Assembly: GCA_030280995.1 (NCBI GenBank)
Contig: JASXTE010000013.1
Coordinates: forward strand, 14,614,501-14,678,500
DNA length: 64,000 nucleotides
Reading direction: 5' to 3'
Source of the DNA: Hemileia vastatrix
Lineage: Eukaryota > Basidiomycota > Pucciniomycetes > Pucciniales > Zaghouaniaceae
The notes under the pieces were generated by a model that saw only the letters and a list, made by a program, of their open reading frames with translations, searched no databases and was not told the origin of the DNA. Below are positions 1 to 11,300 of this stretch, piece by piece (the first letter of the stretch is position 1; each line of letters opens with the position of its first letter). Position numbers and translations under genes: made by a program.

Positions 1-361
1 GGTATTTGGTTCGATATTCCTTAGAATTAAATTATAATATCGTATTTACATTAATAGTGGTAAATACTTAAAAGTTAAATCATTGTTATTGTATCTTTCT
101 TTTACCTTCTCAATATTCATTTCTAAAATCCTAAATCTTTGATTATTGAGTTTCCAACCCTTCGTGAGATTTTAAGAGTTATTATTACCTTGGAACTAGT
201 TTATAATTCTTCTCGATCGAACCTCGAACCTATAGCTATTACTTCGAGTGACCTTCGAATAATTTCCTCGAATCATTCCTCTGTGCTTCGAAGAAGTTTC
301 TAAATCCCTCATCTCACTTTCAAGAACATCCTCGACCTTGTGCGTAGGTTGTCCGGTGACA
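1..361 (+). repeat. 5' LTR of Ty3 element 1, partial
   Basis: Near-identical to the last ~360 bp of the 3' LTR (7715-8075), ending in GGTGACA. The U3 part and the TATA box are cut off by the window edge. Positions 23-36 hold the 14-mer AGAATTAAATTATA, the proposed start of the transcript. At least one substitution separates the two LTRs (TACTT versus TCCTT near position 66). Confidence 0.95.
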
Positions 362-376
362 GTATAATTTAATTCT
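362..376 (+). promoter_or_regulatory. Putative self-primer binding site
   Basis: Directly after the 5' LTR, where a tRNA primer site is expected, there is no tRNA-like TGG. Instead, TATAATTTAATTCT (363-376) is the exact reverse complement of AGAATTAAATTATA at 23-36 in the LTR. Tf1/sushi-type chromoviruses are known to prime reverse transcription by folding the mRNA 5' end onto such a site. The geometry here matches; function is inferred. Confidence 0.6.
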
Positions 377-433
377 CCGTAGTTCTCATTCTTTGCACTA
401 CTACGACTTTTTTAGGTGCTTCCAAAATTTTAA

Positions 434-1621
434 ATGGCACCTGTTCAACGCACTCCTCCTACGGGCGCTACTACTAGAGCTCGCGCTAGAGGCAGGCCAA
501 CAGCCACAAGGTCTGTTTCTCGCATTCACTCTTTGGAACCACTCAACCTTAGGGAACGGCAACACTCAGTTCAATCTGTAGAAGACATTCCACAAGATTT
601 TGAGGATTCTAGTGATGAAGAAGAAGGAGAGGATACAATGCATGAGGCACCATCCGCCCCTGCCAATCACCCTTCTGGCCAATCCTCAGAACCGGGACCA
701 TCTAACTCTCTGGAAGATTTCATGAGACTTTTCATGAAAACCCTTTCAAATCCAACGTCTTCAGAGGGATCTAAGTTCAAAACTCCTTCTATGAAATCTC
801 CTGAAAAATTCGACGGAGATCACCCCAACAGATTGCGACCCTTCTTGCAAACCTGCAAGCTACTGTTCCATAATGACCCTCGAACCTTTAACAGCAACCG
901 ATCAAAGGTTGTTTACGCTTCTTCATTCCTAGCCGGGAAAGCAGCAAGATGGTTCGAACCTTATCTACTCATGCTTTCTTCGACAGAAACCCACTTACTT
1001 ATCAATAATTGGGAAAAGTTCGAAGACCATATTTTTACGTTGTTTGGGGACCCTAATGAAACGGACAACGCAGAAATTGAACTTGATTTTCTTTGCATGA
1101 GTGATAATGGTAAAGCCTCTGAATATATCTCGAACTTCAGAGCACTTCAAACTCGAGTAGGTTGGAATGATGCTGCCCTTAAGTATCATTTCAAGAAAGG
1201 ACTTCCTTCGAGGATTCTGGATCAATTAAATCTTCACGGTCAGAAGATGACTACTTTAACAGATTTAATGGATCGAACCCTCGAACTTGACGGCGTTTAT
1301 CAAGGACGACTTCAACATTGTTGATATGCCAACAAATCTCAAGGCCTAAATTTTAAATTGGGACCTTCTTCACACCCACGACCAAATCAATCCTCCTCGA
1401 CTCAATCCAAATCCAATAAGGGAAAGGATAAAACTCGACCAAAAGGCTCAACCCCAGGCGATATCAGCAAAGTACTGGATCCTAAAGGGGAACTTAAAGA
1501 AGCTGAGAGGAAGAGAAGAGCAGATAATGGGTTATGTATGTATTGTGGGGGTAAGCACAAGTTGGAAGACTGTGTAAAGTTGAAGGAAAGAGAAGGTACT
1601 AGTTCGAAGTCAAAAAACTAG
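434..1621 (+). pseudogene. gag: gag of Ty3 element 1 (one in-frame stop)
   Basis: Structural capsid protein that would package the element RNA. The frame opens at ATG 434 and runs to TAG 1619-1621, about 395 codons, with one TGA at 1322-1324. Residues ~1-110 are Arg-, Ser- and Glu-rich. Residues ~115-290 form the retrotransposon gag core (FDGDHPNRLRPF, WFEPYL, FTLFGDPNE, YHFKKGLPSRILDQL). A zinc knuckle starts at about nt 1535, read as CMYCGGKHKLEDC. This is CX2CX3HX4C, one residue shorter than the canonical knuckle. The stop sits between core and knuckle, so a truncated Gag would lack RNA binding. It could reflect CGA to TGA decay. Pol follows in a different frame 14 nt downstream. Confidence 0.9.
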
Positions 1622-1635
1622 TAGATAGTTTACTT

Positions 1636-4600
1636 GTGTGCAAAGCAAACTATCTTATCTCTCCCAGTGCACAGAACCTCCATGTCTTAAGGACTGGAGT
1701 TGCCTTAAACCGCTTGAGATTCATTCTTTTTAAGGAGGATATCCCCTTCAGTTGTCTTATAGACTCTGGAGCTTCAATTTCTTTTGTTAGTTTATCTTTT
1801 GCCGAGAAGCTTCAACTAACATTTACAGATATCGATCGAACTCCCATCTATTTGGTCGAATCAGAGGAACCCAAATATTGGGTAAGTAAGAAAGTTTTAT
1901 GGGTTTTCAACTTTCCGAATTTTCCCCCCTTCGAGTGGGAATTATCAGTCTTGGACGCCCCAAGGATGGACGATACCATTCTTGGCCATGACTTTTTAAC
2001 GCATTGGAATCCCGAAATTGATTGGACCCGGGGATTGATCACCCCACGCTCTAAGTATATTTCTGATTCTTTAATGCAGGTCAATAGGGAGTTAAACAAC
2101 CCGCCTGACAACGTCCTGCTAGAGGACAAATCTCTGCCAGATGACTTGCAAGCATCTGTACCTTCTTTAAATGAGCAATTGGCTAACCCTTCTAGCTCGA
2201 TGACTTCACTCGAAGAGGATTTAAATTGCCTCGAATTAATCGAATTATGCTCTCTCAATACAGGTATCACCTCGACAAATTCTCTCGAAGATGAAGAGGA
2301 TGACCAAATCAACGTTGAAGCCATTAAATCAACTCTACCGGAAATCTACCACGATTTCCTCGATGTTTTCTCAATCCGCAAGGCCGATAAGTTACCACCT
2401 CATCGACCCTACGACCATCAAATAGAGTTAATAGGCCCAGTACCTCCGGCAGGTCCTGTCTATTCTCTATTGAAGGACGAATCTCAAGTTCTTTGAGACT
2501 ACATTGCAGAGAATGTAGCCAAAGGTTTCATCAGAGCCAGTAAATCTCCAACCGGCTCCCCAGTCCTCTTTGTAAAAAAGAAGGACGGTAGTCTTAGGTT
2601 GTGTGTTGACTATAGAAAGCTCAACACAGTCACAAAGAAAAATGCATATCCTGTTCCTCCTATGTCATTACTTCTTACCCTTTTCAATGGTGCTAATTTC
2701 TTTTCTAAAATTGATCTTAGAGGCGCTTACAATCTTATTTGCATTGCAAAAGGTCATGAACCACTGACTGCAATGCGCACTAGATTTGGTAGTTTTGAAT
2801 ATTTAGTTATGCCTTTTGGATTATGTAACGCACCTTCAACTTTTCAAACTTTTGTTAATGATATCTTTCAAGATGTTGTTGAACAATTTGTAGTCGTCTA
2901 TTTAGATGATATTTTAATATTCTCGAAAACACTGGATGAACATATTCATCATGTTCGACAGGTCCTAAATCGTCTTCGAGATCATGGTCTCTACGCCAAG
3001 CATAATAAATGCAAATTCCACCTCAAATCAATTGATTTTTTGGGGTTTACGTTGTCCACTGACGGTTTAGTCATGGATGACAAAAAAGTCCAGAAAATCC
3101 TGGAATGGCCTGAGCCCAAAAACATTAAATCACTCCAAGGATTTTTGGGTTTTGCAAACTTCTATAGAAGATTTATTAAAGATTACTCTAAAACTATTTC
3201 CAATCTTACTTCTCTTCTTAGAAAAGATATTCCTTTTGTTTTTCACTTCTACAGCACGAAAGGAATTCGAAGCACTAAAAACGGCGTTCACCACAGCCCC
3301 AATTCTTCGGCATTTTGATCCTTCGGCCTCGACAATAGTTGAGACAGATGCGAGCGATTATGCTATTGCAGGGGTCATCTCCCAATTAAATCCTGAAACA
3401 AATTTGTTTCATCCTGTTGCTTTTGAGTCACGCAAACTCATAGCCGCGGAATTAAATTATGAAATTCATGACAAAGAGCTTTTAGCTATTATCCATTGTC
3501 TTAAAAAATGGTGTTCTTTTCTTCTCAGCCTAGATAGTCCTTTTCAAATTTTAACTGACCACAATTCTTTGAAATACTTCATGTCTTCCAAAGTGTTAAC
3601 CAGGCGTCAAGCCAGGTGGGCTGAATTTTTGTCTGAATTTTCTTTCTCTATTTCCTATCGCCCAGGAAAAAACTGCATTGTCCCAGATATCTTGTCACGT
3701 CGGGACGACGTTTACCCACAGCGGGGGGACGCATTTGCTGACAAGAACCCAGCAAATGTGCAATCAATCTTCAACGAATCAATGTTAACAACTCATCAAC
3801 TTAATTCGATGACAATTCAATCTTTTCGAAATCCACTATCCAACATCCTCAAAGCTCAGTCGAAGGACGATTATTGTTTAGGGTTAAAAGACAAAATACT
3901 CTCGAAGCAAGGGGCCAAAAGATTTAGTATTGAATCAGGTCTATTAGTCTTCGAAGGTAGAGTAGTCATACCCGACAACAATGAGATAAAATTATGGATT
4001 TTCAATAGTCGACATGATTCTCCGTTAGCTGGTCATTTTGGGGTTGATAAAACCTACCAGTTAATAGCGAGGGATTTCTTCTGGCCAGGTATGACCAAGG
4101 AAATCAAGGCCTATATAAAAGCTTGTTACGAATGTAATAGGAATAAGGCTCCCTGTCACCGGAAGCATGGGTTGCTTCAACCACTTCCTATTCCCTCTAA
4201 ACCTTGGGAATCTTTATCGATGGATTTCATTTCTCAACTTCCTATTTCTAATGATTTTGATGCTATATTAGTAATAGTAGATAGATTTTCAAAAATGTCT
4301 ATTTTTATTAAAACCACTACTACTGCTACAGCAGAAGATTTGTCAAAATTTTTTCTAGAATATGTATTTTCTAAACACGGCTTACCAAATGATATTATTT
4401 CAGACAGAGGCTCATTGTTTGTATCCACATTCTGGACCCAACTGTGTCGACAACTCAATATCACGAGGAATCTCTCCACGGCCTATCACCCTGAAACCGA
4501 TGGTCAAACAGAAAGAGTTAACCAAATCCTCGAACAATATCTTCGAATGTATGTCAGTTACCAACAAGATGATTGGACCACATGGCTACCATTGGCCGAA

Positions 4601-5269
4601 TTTGCTTATAATAACTCGACTCATTCTTCGACACGACAATCTCCCTTCGAAACCATTTATGGACGACATCCTCGATTCAACTCAATTCATGTAGGAACTA
4701 ATCATCCTGCAGAACATTATCTTCGAACTATATCACGACTCCAAGAAGAACTTAAAACAAATTTGGAATCAGCGATTCGAAGATACAAGGAACATGCCGA
4801 CAAACATCGACAATCTGCTCCTTCCTTTAAACCAGGCGACAAAGTATGGCTCGATGCACGGAACATCCGAACAACAAGACCATCAAAGAAACTGGCTGAA
4901 AAGCGCTTGGGACCATTCGAAATCGACTCTGAAGTCTCTAAAACTGCATTTCGACTCAAGTTACCTCCTAAATGGCAGGCGATTCACCCTGTTTTCCATG
5001 TATCTCTCCTGGAACTGGCTCGAGAAATATACCCGGGCAAGAACCAACCCCCTCCGGAACCGGTCGAAGTAGAAGATCATCTAGAGTGGGAAGTAAGTCG
5101 TATCCTTGATTCAAGAATACGCAAGGGGAAACTTCAATACCTTGTGGAATGGGAAGGCTTCCTCAATGACTCAGACAAAACATCCTGGGAACCAGCCATC
5201 AATGTTTCCAATGCTCCTGAACTCCTAAAATCTTTTCATTCGAAATATCCTTTAAAACCAAAACCTTAA
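1636..5269 (+). pseudogene. pol: pol of Ty3 element 1: protease-RT-RNase H-integrase-chromodomain (stop plus frameshift)
   Basis: Polyprotein for cDNA synthesis and integration. Protease: LIDSGAS near nt 1755-1775 and [22 protein letters not shown] and catalytic YLDD at nt 2899. RNase H: ETDASDYAIAG (~3340). Integrase: HHCC finger at ~4010-4140, then D (SMDFI, ~4220), D (SDRGS, ~4402) and E (DGQTERVNQ, ~4515). Chromodomain at ~5065-5240 (EWEVSRILDS, YLVEWEGF, SWEP). Two lesions are visible. TGA 2494-2496 interrupts the protease-RT linker, where relatives usually have Arg. A 1-nt shift near 3235-3245 moves RT (frame 1) to RNase H/integrase (frame 2). The region from ~3250 to the stop at 5267-5269 is uninterrupted. 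Gag and pol are in different frames. Confidence 0.93.
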
Positions 5270-6241
5270 AATTTCTTTATTTAAAATTTTCTTTTCTTTT
5301 CTTTCTTTCTTTAAAATCTAAAACACCTCTTAAATTTCTTAGCCTTGTTTTCTTTTTTCTCTCTTCTTTTTCTTTCTTCTCCTTCTATAAATTTCCTCCA
5401 AAACCAACCAAAAATAAAATCAAAATTAAAATTAAATACAATAAAATAAACTAAAATAAAATAAAAATTAAAATTAAATAAAATAAAATAAAATTAAATT
5501 AAATAAAATAAAATAAAATAAAATAGAATAAACATAAATAATAAAATAAAATAAAAACTCATAAATCTCTCTAAATATTTTCTTCTTTTCTTTTTTCAAT
5601 TCTTTAAATACATTCTTTTCTTAAATTTAAAATTCTCTTCAAAATTTTCTCTTTAAAAAATTTTTTTTATTCTCTCTTTTAAAGACTTTCTTTTTCTTCG
5701 AATCATCAAATCCTGTATGGCACGACCATTTCCTCGAACTTAACTTCAACCCCTGAATCTCCCTATAATAATTCTTCGAAACAAATAAATCTTCTTTTCA
5801 AACTCTCTTAAATTCTACACTTTGTTTTTTCTTTTCTTTCTCCTTTTTTTTTCAAACTAAAATTTCTTTTAAAAAAAAAAAAAAAAATCCTCAATTTAAC
5901 AACTCATCTCAATCACAAAACCGTTTTTTTCCTCTCTCTTTTCTTACATAAAAAATTTTCCTTTTAAAACACTAAAACTTCCTTCAATTAAAACAACCTT
6001 TTCCTTTTTCTTTCTTTAAAACTTCTTCTTTCAAATTCTAAAATTTTTTATTTAAAACTTCTTTTTTCTTTTTTTCTCTTCTTTTTCTCTTTCTCAAATC
6101 TTGTAAAATTAACAACATTCACCCACAATATATAAAAAAAAAAAAAATAATACTAATAATAAAATAAATAAAAAAAAAATAATAATAAAATAAAACTAAA
6201 ATACAATTTTTCTTCTACTTCTTTCCATCTCCTTTTCATTT
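5270..6241. other. AT-rich spacer between pol and the antisense gene
   Basis: No credible gene. The stretch is pyrimidine/A-rich, with runs of AAATA/AAATT (5400-5560), T-rich blocks and A runs near 5870-5888 and 6130-6180. Pol (+) and the antisense gene (-) converge on it. A shared termination/polyadenylation zone is a reasonable inference, but no specific signal is proven. Confidence 0.6.
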
Positions 6242-7193
6242 TCAAATTTTTTCTTTTAATTTTTCTCGAACCAATCTTTTCATTTTTTCCAAAACTACCC
6301 TTATCTCCTTCCTGTATTTATCAAATACCTCCTCCTCTCCTACCGGAACCACCTCTCCAATCTCCAAGAGCTCCTCCGCCACGTCAAAGGAAGCAGCGTC
6401 AATAATAGCGTCAACCTCCCCACATAGTTCTTCCGCGAACCTTACTCGTCGACCTTGACGAGGTTTCTTCGACCACACCTGGTCCAGGGTGTCTTTGGGC
6501 TCTTCAACCACTTCCGTGGCTGGAGGGTTTGCCTCAGTTGGTATAACCGGCGCAGGCTCCGCAATCGGCTCTTCCAGGTTATTCGATGTCTAAAACACGA
6601 CTCATCAGTAACTTCATCATTGAAATAAAACAATTAAAACTTACCTCGAAGATGGGATCAGGCTCCAGAAATAACCTGGGCGCCACTTCGACTTCTACCT
6701 CTCTCTCTTCCTCATCGTCCTCAATGACCACCCAACGCTTCTTGGGTGCCCGCCCTGGAACAGGGACTTCATCTTCATTTTCCTCCACCAATTCATCGAC
6801 CTCTTCCTCGACACCTCGCTTCGAACTCGTGGCCTGGGTTACCCAGGTTGAGATCTCGTTGTTCATCTCCTTATCATTTTCCCCCACCAATTGTTCATCT
6901 TTGATCGAGACATCCCAAATGTCTTCTACCACCTCTTTAGTCTTTGGAATTACCCAAAATTTTGTTTTTGTGAATCGATTTTCGATTTCCGTGTTCTTCG
7001 TCAACGCATCGCATGCCACTCGCCGCCAACAGCAAAACTCGCATTTCTGGCGAGGGCCTCGAGTCGCCGTACTTTCGACACAGAAATATTCCATGCTTTC
7101 ACAGGCCGTGCAAGTCCGTGAAAACTGTCGTGTGATTATTCCCCCATCCGCTTTAGGGTGTGGAGGCGTGGGTGTGGGGGTAGGGCAGTTCAT
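6242..7193 (-). CDS. Antisense accessory gene: Zn2Cys6-like cysteine-cluster protein (two exons, 298 aa)
   Basis: Opposite in orientation to gag-pol and starting 109 bp from the 3' LTR. Exon 1 is 7193-6645 (183 codons) and exon 2 is 6589-6242 (115 codons plus stop). They are joined by a 55 bp intron, 6644-6590, with GTAAGT and TTTTAG ends and phase 0. Cysteines at residues 28, 31, 38 and 51, 54, 61 give CX2CX6C-X12-CX2CX6C, matching the spacing of fungal Zn(II)2Cys6 clusters. The second half (CEFCCWRRVACD) ends in the typical CD. Residues ~95-185 are very acidic, and the C-terminal ~40 residues are Glu/Lys/Arg-rich and probably helical. No stop or shift interrupts it, although gag and pol on the other strand are broken. 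Function is unknown; DNA binding is inferred from spacing only. Alternative: another zinc-binding module. Confidence 0.7.
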
Positions 7194-7301
7194 TATAAAA
7201 TAAATAATTAAGAGATGAGGGAAAAAGTATTAGACAAGTGAAATTAGTGTGGGAAGATGGTTCAAGCTCAACGGAGTTCGCGTTTTTTATACCCGGGCAT
7301 C

Positions 7302-8075
7302 TGTCACGCGCCACGTGACACTCGAGGCGAAATTAACTCAATAAATCAATAATATCGAGTCCTACATCTATACTCGAAGCGCAGAAAGCAATTCTCCATA
7401 GCAACTGCGATTTTTCCTTTGTGTACTTACTATTTAACTGCGCTAGCCTAAACTCTAAATCTAAATTAGTCAATCTCCCAATAGGGTACCTTAGTCCTTT
7501 TCAATAAGCGACGCACAGCGCTAGGATCAACGAAATAGTACAGTAGTAGTTTTTTATTAAAGTTTTGTTAATTAATTAAAAAGGGGTATATTGAGCATGG
7601 GCGGATATTTAGTGAAGAGGGTCTAAGTGTATGTTAGTAATGGTCAATGGAATGGGAATACTGCGATGGAAGGAAGGTCAATGCGAAGAGGAACAAAGGA
7701 TATAAAAGGGGTTGGGTATTTGGTTCGATATTCCTTAGAATTAAATTATAATATCGTATTTACATTAATAGTGGTAAATCCTTAAAAGTTAAATCATTGT
7801 TATTGTATCTTTCTTTTACCTTCTCAATATTCATTTCTAAAATCCTAAATCTTTGATTATTGAGTTTCCAACCCTTCGTGAGATTTTAAGAGTTATTATT
7901 ACCTTGGAACTAGTTTATAATTCTTCTCGATCGAACCTCGAACCTATAGCTATTACTTCGAGTGACCTTCGAATAATTTCCTCGAATCATTCCTCTGTGC
8001 TTCGAAGAAGTTTCTAAATCCCTCATCTCACTTTCAAGAACATCCTCGACCTTGTGCGTAGGTTGTCCGGTGACA
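7302..8075 (+). repeat. 3' LTR of Ty3 element 1 (774 bp)
   Basis: Starts TGTCAC and ends GTGACA, short inverted ends typical of LTRs. The boundaries agree with the solo copy at 62864-63672, which has a clean target duplication. A TATA box (TATAAAAG, 7701-7708) lies ~30 bp before AGAATTAAATTATA (7737-7750), so transcription should start near 7730-7737. No polypurine tract abuts the LTR at 7301; the nearest purine run (7206-7224) is ~80 bp upstream, which is odd. Confidence 0.95.
7701..7708 (+). promoter_or_regulatory. TATA box in the LTR
   Basis: TATAAAAG followed by GGG, about 30 bp upstream of the conserved 14-mer at 7737. The solo LTR keeps both, read on the minus strand (TATA near 63233-63240 and the 14-mer at 63192-63205). 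This supports a real promoter. Confidence 0.65.
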
Positions 8076-8387
8076 AATAATTAACGGGCTTTAATACAAA
8101 AACAGGTTGTATTTTTTGTGGGATATTGGATATGATAAGGTCTTTTGTAAAAAAAACTTATATTGTTTAAAAGTATTCCTGAATCAGATGTGGGATAATC
8201 ACTACAAAAAATTGTAGTACTGTGGGCAATAAAATATATGCACAAGCAGTAAAGAAAGGACCAAGTGAACCCTTTTTGTGCAGTGGGAATCATTAGAGTG
8301 GAATTGTGGATGAAAAATATAATTCATTATTACCATTTTATTTAATCAAAAAATTTATAATATTAAAAAGAACTATTGATTAATTGG
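8076..8387. other. Flank between Ty3 element 1 and the satellite
   Basis: AT-rich single-copy-looking sequence with no gene or repeat that I recognise. The expected 5 bp target duplication after the LTR would be AATAA. Confidence 0.4.
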
Positions 8388-11300
8388 TATTTGACCTTTG
8401 TGCCTCACTCATATTTATCATTTGATTGATTTTTGTCACCATTATGTTATTAATATTATAAGTATAGCAAAAACTCGTGTGCCAAATGCATACAGGGTGA
8501 TGTTACACCTTTTATAATATTATTAAATAAAGGTAAAAAAATATGAAAATGATTTGTTTTACAAAAAATAAATTGATATACAAAAGCAATATGAGGGATA
8601 AAAAGGTAAAATTAATCTCAAAGAGATCAATCATGAAAAACAAAATACTAGTAAAATTCTTGCTCTCAAGAGCCAGTAGAAGTGTTGAAAAAAATGGGAG
8701 CCATCAGGGCTAAATTGTAATAAGTGACCTTTTTTTTAAAGATAAAAAATTATACACCTGAGGTTGGGAAGAACAACAGGTGGATGATTCAGCTAAACAA
8801 AACTGCTTGTAGTGAAGTTTAATAAAAAAATGTTTTTTTGTTGCCATATAGAGAATTGATCCCATCTGACTGCACGTGACTAAAAGTGTCTAGCACAAGT
8901 TTGGCTGAACTTGTGCTGGACACTTTTATGATGGAGAGTAGCTTGGGTGGAAATTTTCTTCAGTTCCTTCATCTTGTATTTCTCATAAACATGTCTACTG
9001 GTATTTGATCAGTCTGTATCTTTCATATTTATCATCCGATTAATATTTTATCACCATTATATTATTAATGTTATTAGTATAGCAAAAACTTGTGTGCCAA
9101 ATGCATACCATGTGAAGTTATACCTTCAATAATTTTTTAAAAAAGACATAAATAAATATGGAAAGGGTTAGTTTTACAAAAATTAAATAGAAATTTAAAA
9201 GTAAAAAGAGGAATAAAAGAGTAAAATAAAAGTCAAAGAGTTAAAATATGAAAAAAATACTGGTAAAATTCCTGCTATCAAGAGCCAGTAGAGGTGTTAA
9301 AGCAAATGGGAGCCATCAGGGCTTAATTGTAATAAGTGACCTTTTCTTTAAAGATAAAAAATTATACACCTGATATTGGGCAGAACAGCAGGTGGATGAT
9401 TCAGCTAAACCAAACTACTTCTAGTGAAATTTGATAAAAAATTTTTTTTGTTGCCATACAGAGAATTGATCCCATCTGACTGCACATGACCAAAAGTGTC
9501 CAGCACAAGTTCAGCCGAACTTGTGCTCGACACTTCTATGATGGAGAGCAGCTGGGGTAGAATTTTTCTTCAGTTCATCTGGTATTTCTTACAAACATGT
9601 CTACTGGTATTTTATCTTTGTGCCTCACTCATACATATTGTTTGATTAATTTTTTGTCTTAATTATATTATTAATTATATAAGTATAGCAAAAAATTGTG
9701 TGCCAAATGCATACTGAGTGATGTTACACCTTTTATAATATTATTAAAAAAATGTATAAAAATATTAAAATGATTTATTTTAAAAATCATTAATTGATAT
9801 CCAAGAGCAATATGAGGAATAAAAAATTAATTTAAAGCGATCAAATATGAAAAACAAACTCCAAGTATTATTGCTAATATCAAAGGCCAGTAGAGATGTT
9901 GAAGCAAATGAGAGCTTTCAGGGATAAATTGTACTTAATTGATTGTTTTTTAAAGATAAAAAATTATGTACCTGTGGTTTGGATGAACTCTAGGTGGATA
10001 ATTTAGCTATATCAAACTACATCTAGTGAAGTTTCTTATCAAATAATTTTTTTCATTTCCATAGAGAGAATTGATCCCATCTGACTGCACCTGACCAAAA
10101 GTGTCCAGCACAAGTTCGGCTGAACTTGTGCTGGACACTTTTATGATGGAGAGTAGCTAGGGTGCAGGTCTTCTTCAGTGCAACTGTCATTTTTTTAAAA
10201 CATGTCAAATGGTATTTGATCTTTCTGTGTTATTCATATTTTATTATCTGATTAATTTTTTGTCATTAGAATTTTATTAATTTTATTAGTATAGAAAAAA
10301 CTTGTGCGCCAAATGCATGCCATGTTATATTACACCTTTTATAATATTATTAAAAAATGTTAAAAAAATATGAAAATGATTTCTTTTCCAAAATTATAAA
10401 TTAATATCCAAATGTAACATGAGTGATAAAAAAGTAAAGTAAAAGAGATCAAATATGAAAAAGAAAAATTCAAGAAAAATTCCTGCCTTCAAGAGCCAGT
10501 AGAGGTGTTGAAACAAATGGGTGCCATCAGGGCTAAATTTGATAAAATTTAATTTTTTTTAAAGATAAAAAATTTTTCACCTGAGGTTTGGAAAAACTCA
10601 AGGTGGATAATTCAGCCATACCAAACTACTTCTAATGTGATTATTTAGCATTTTTTTAAATTTAATTTCCACAGAGAGAATTGATCCCATCTGACTGCAC
10701 CTGAACAAAAGTGTCCAGCACAAGTTCGGCCGAACTTGTGCTGGACACTTTTATGATGGAGAGTAGCTAGGGTGGAAGTGTTTCTCAGTACATCAGTTTT
10801 TTGTTTTTCACATTTCTATTGGGGTTTTAACTTTTTTTATCATTCATATTTATCTTATAATTAATTTTTTGTCACCATATATATTATTAATGTTTCTAGT
10901 ATAGCAAAAACCTGCATGCCAAATGCAAAATTGGTGATGTTACAACTTTAATAATATTATTATATAAAGTTAAAAAAATATGAATATGTTTATTTTTTAA
11001 AAAAATAAATTGATATTTAAAATTAAAAAGAGTAATAGAAAAGTAAAATGAAAATAAATAAGATCAAATACGGAATAAAAAATACAAGTAAAATTTTTAC
11101 TATCAAGAGCCAGAAGTGGTGTTGGGACAGTTGGGGACCCCTAGGTCAAGACTTGGTCTAAACTTACTTTTATGTATAGCTAACAAATTTTGAACTGAGG
11201 TTTGGACAGACTTCCAGGGGACAATTTTACAATATTAAACATTCTTTACTTCAATAATTGAGTGAAATATCATTTTTATTGCCATAGAGAGAATTTATCT

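Larger units (their letters stand above)
1..8075 (+). mobile_element. Ty3/gypsy chromovirus-type element 1 (5' end outside window)
   Basis: LTR retrotransposon bounded by a partial 5' LTR (1-361) and a complete 3' LTR (7302-8075). Order: LTR, gag, pol (protease, RT, RNase H, integrase, chromodomain), AT-rich spacer, antisense gene, LTR. Gag and pol have two in-frame stops and one frameshift, so this copy cannot make its own proteins. The integrase-before-end order plus a C-terminal chromodomain places it among chromoviruses. The gag core resembles elements I know from rust fungi (recollection, not a search). The 5' target duplication lies outside the window, so it cannot be checked. Confidence 0.95.

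Noticed and set aside
6586..7203. Ser/Thr-rich 205-codon frame on the plus strand
   Set aside because: Exact antisense shadow of the cysteine-cluster gene; low complexity, no domain, no splice or start context.
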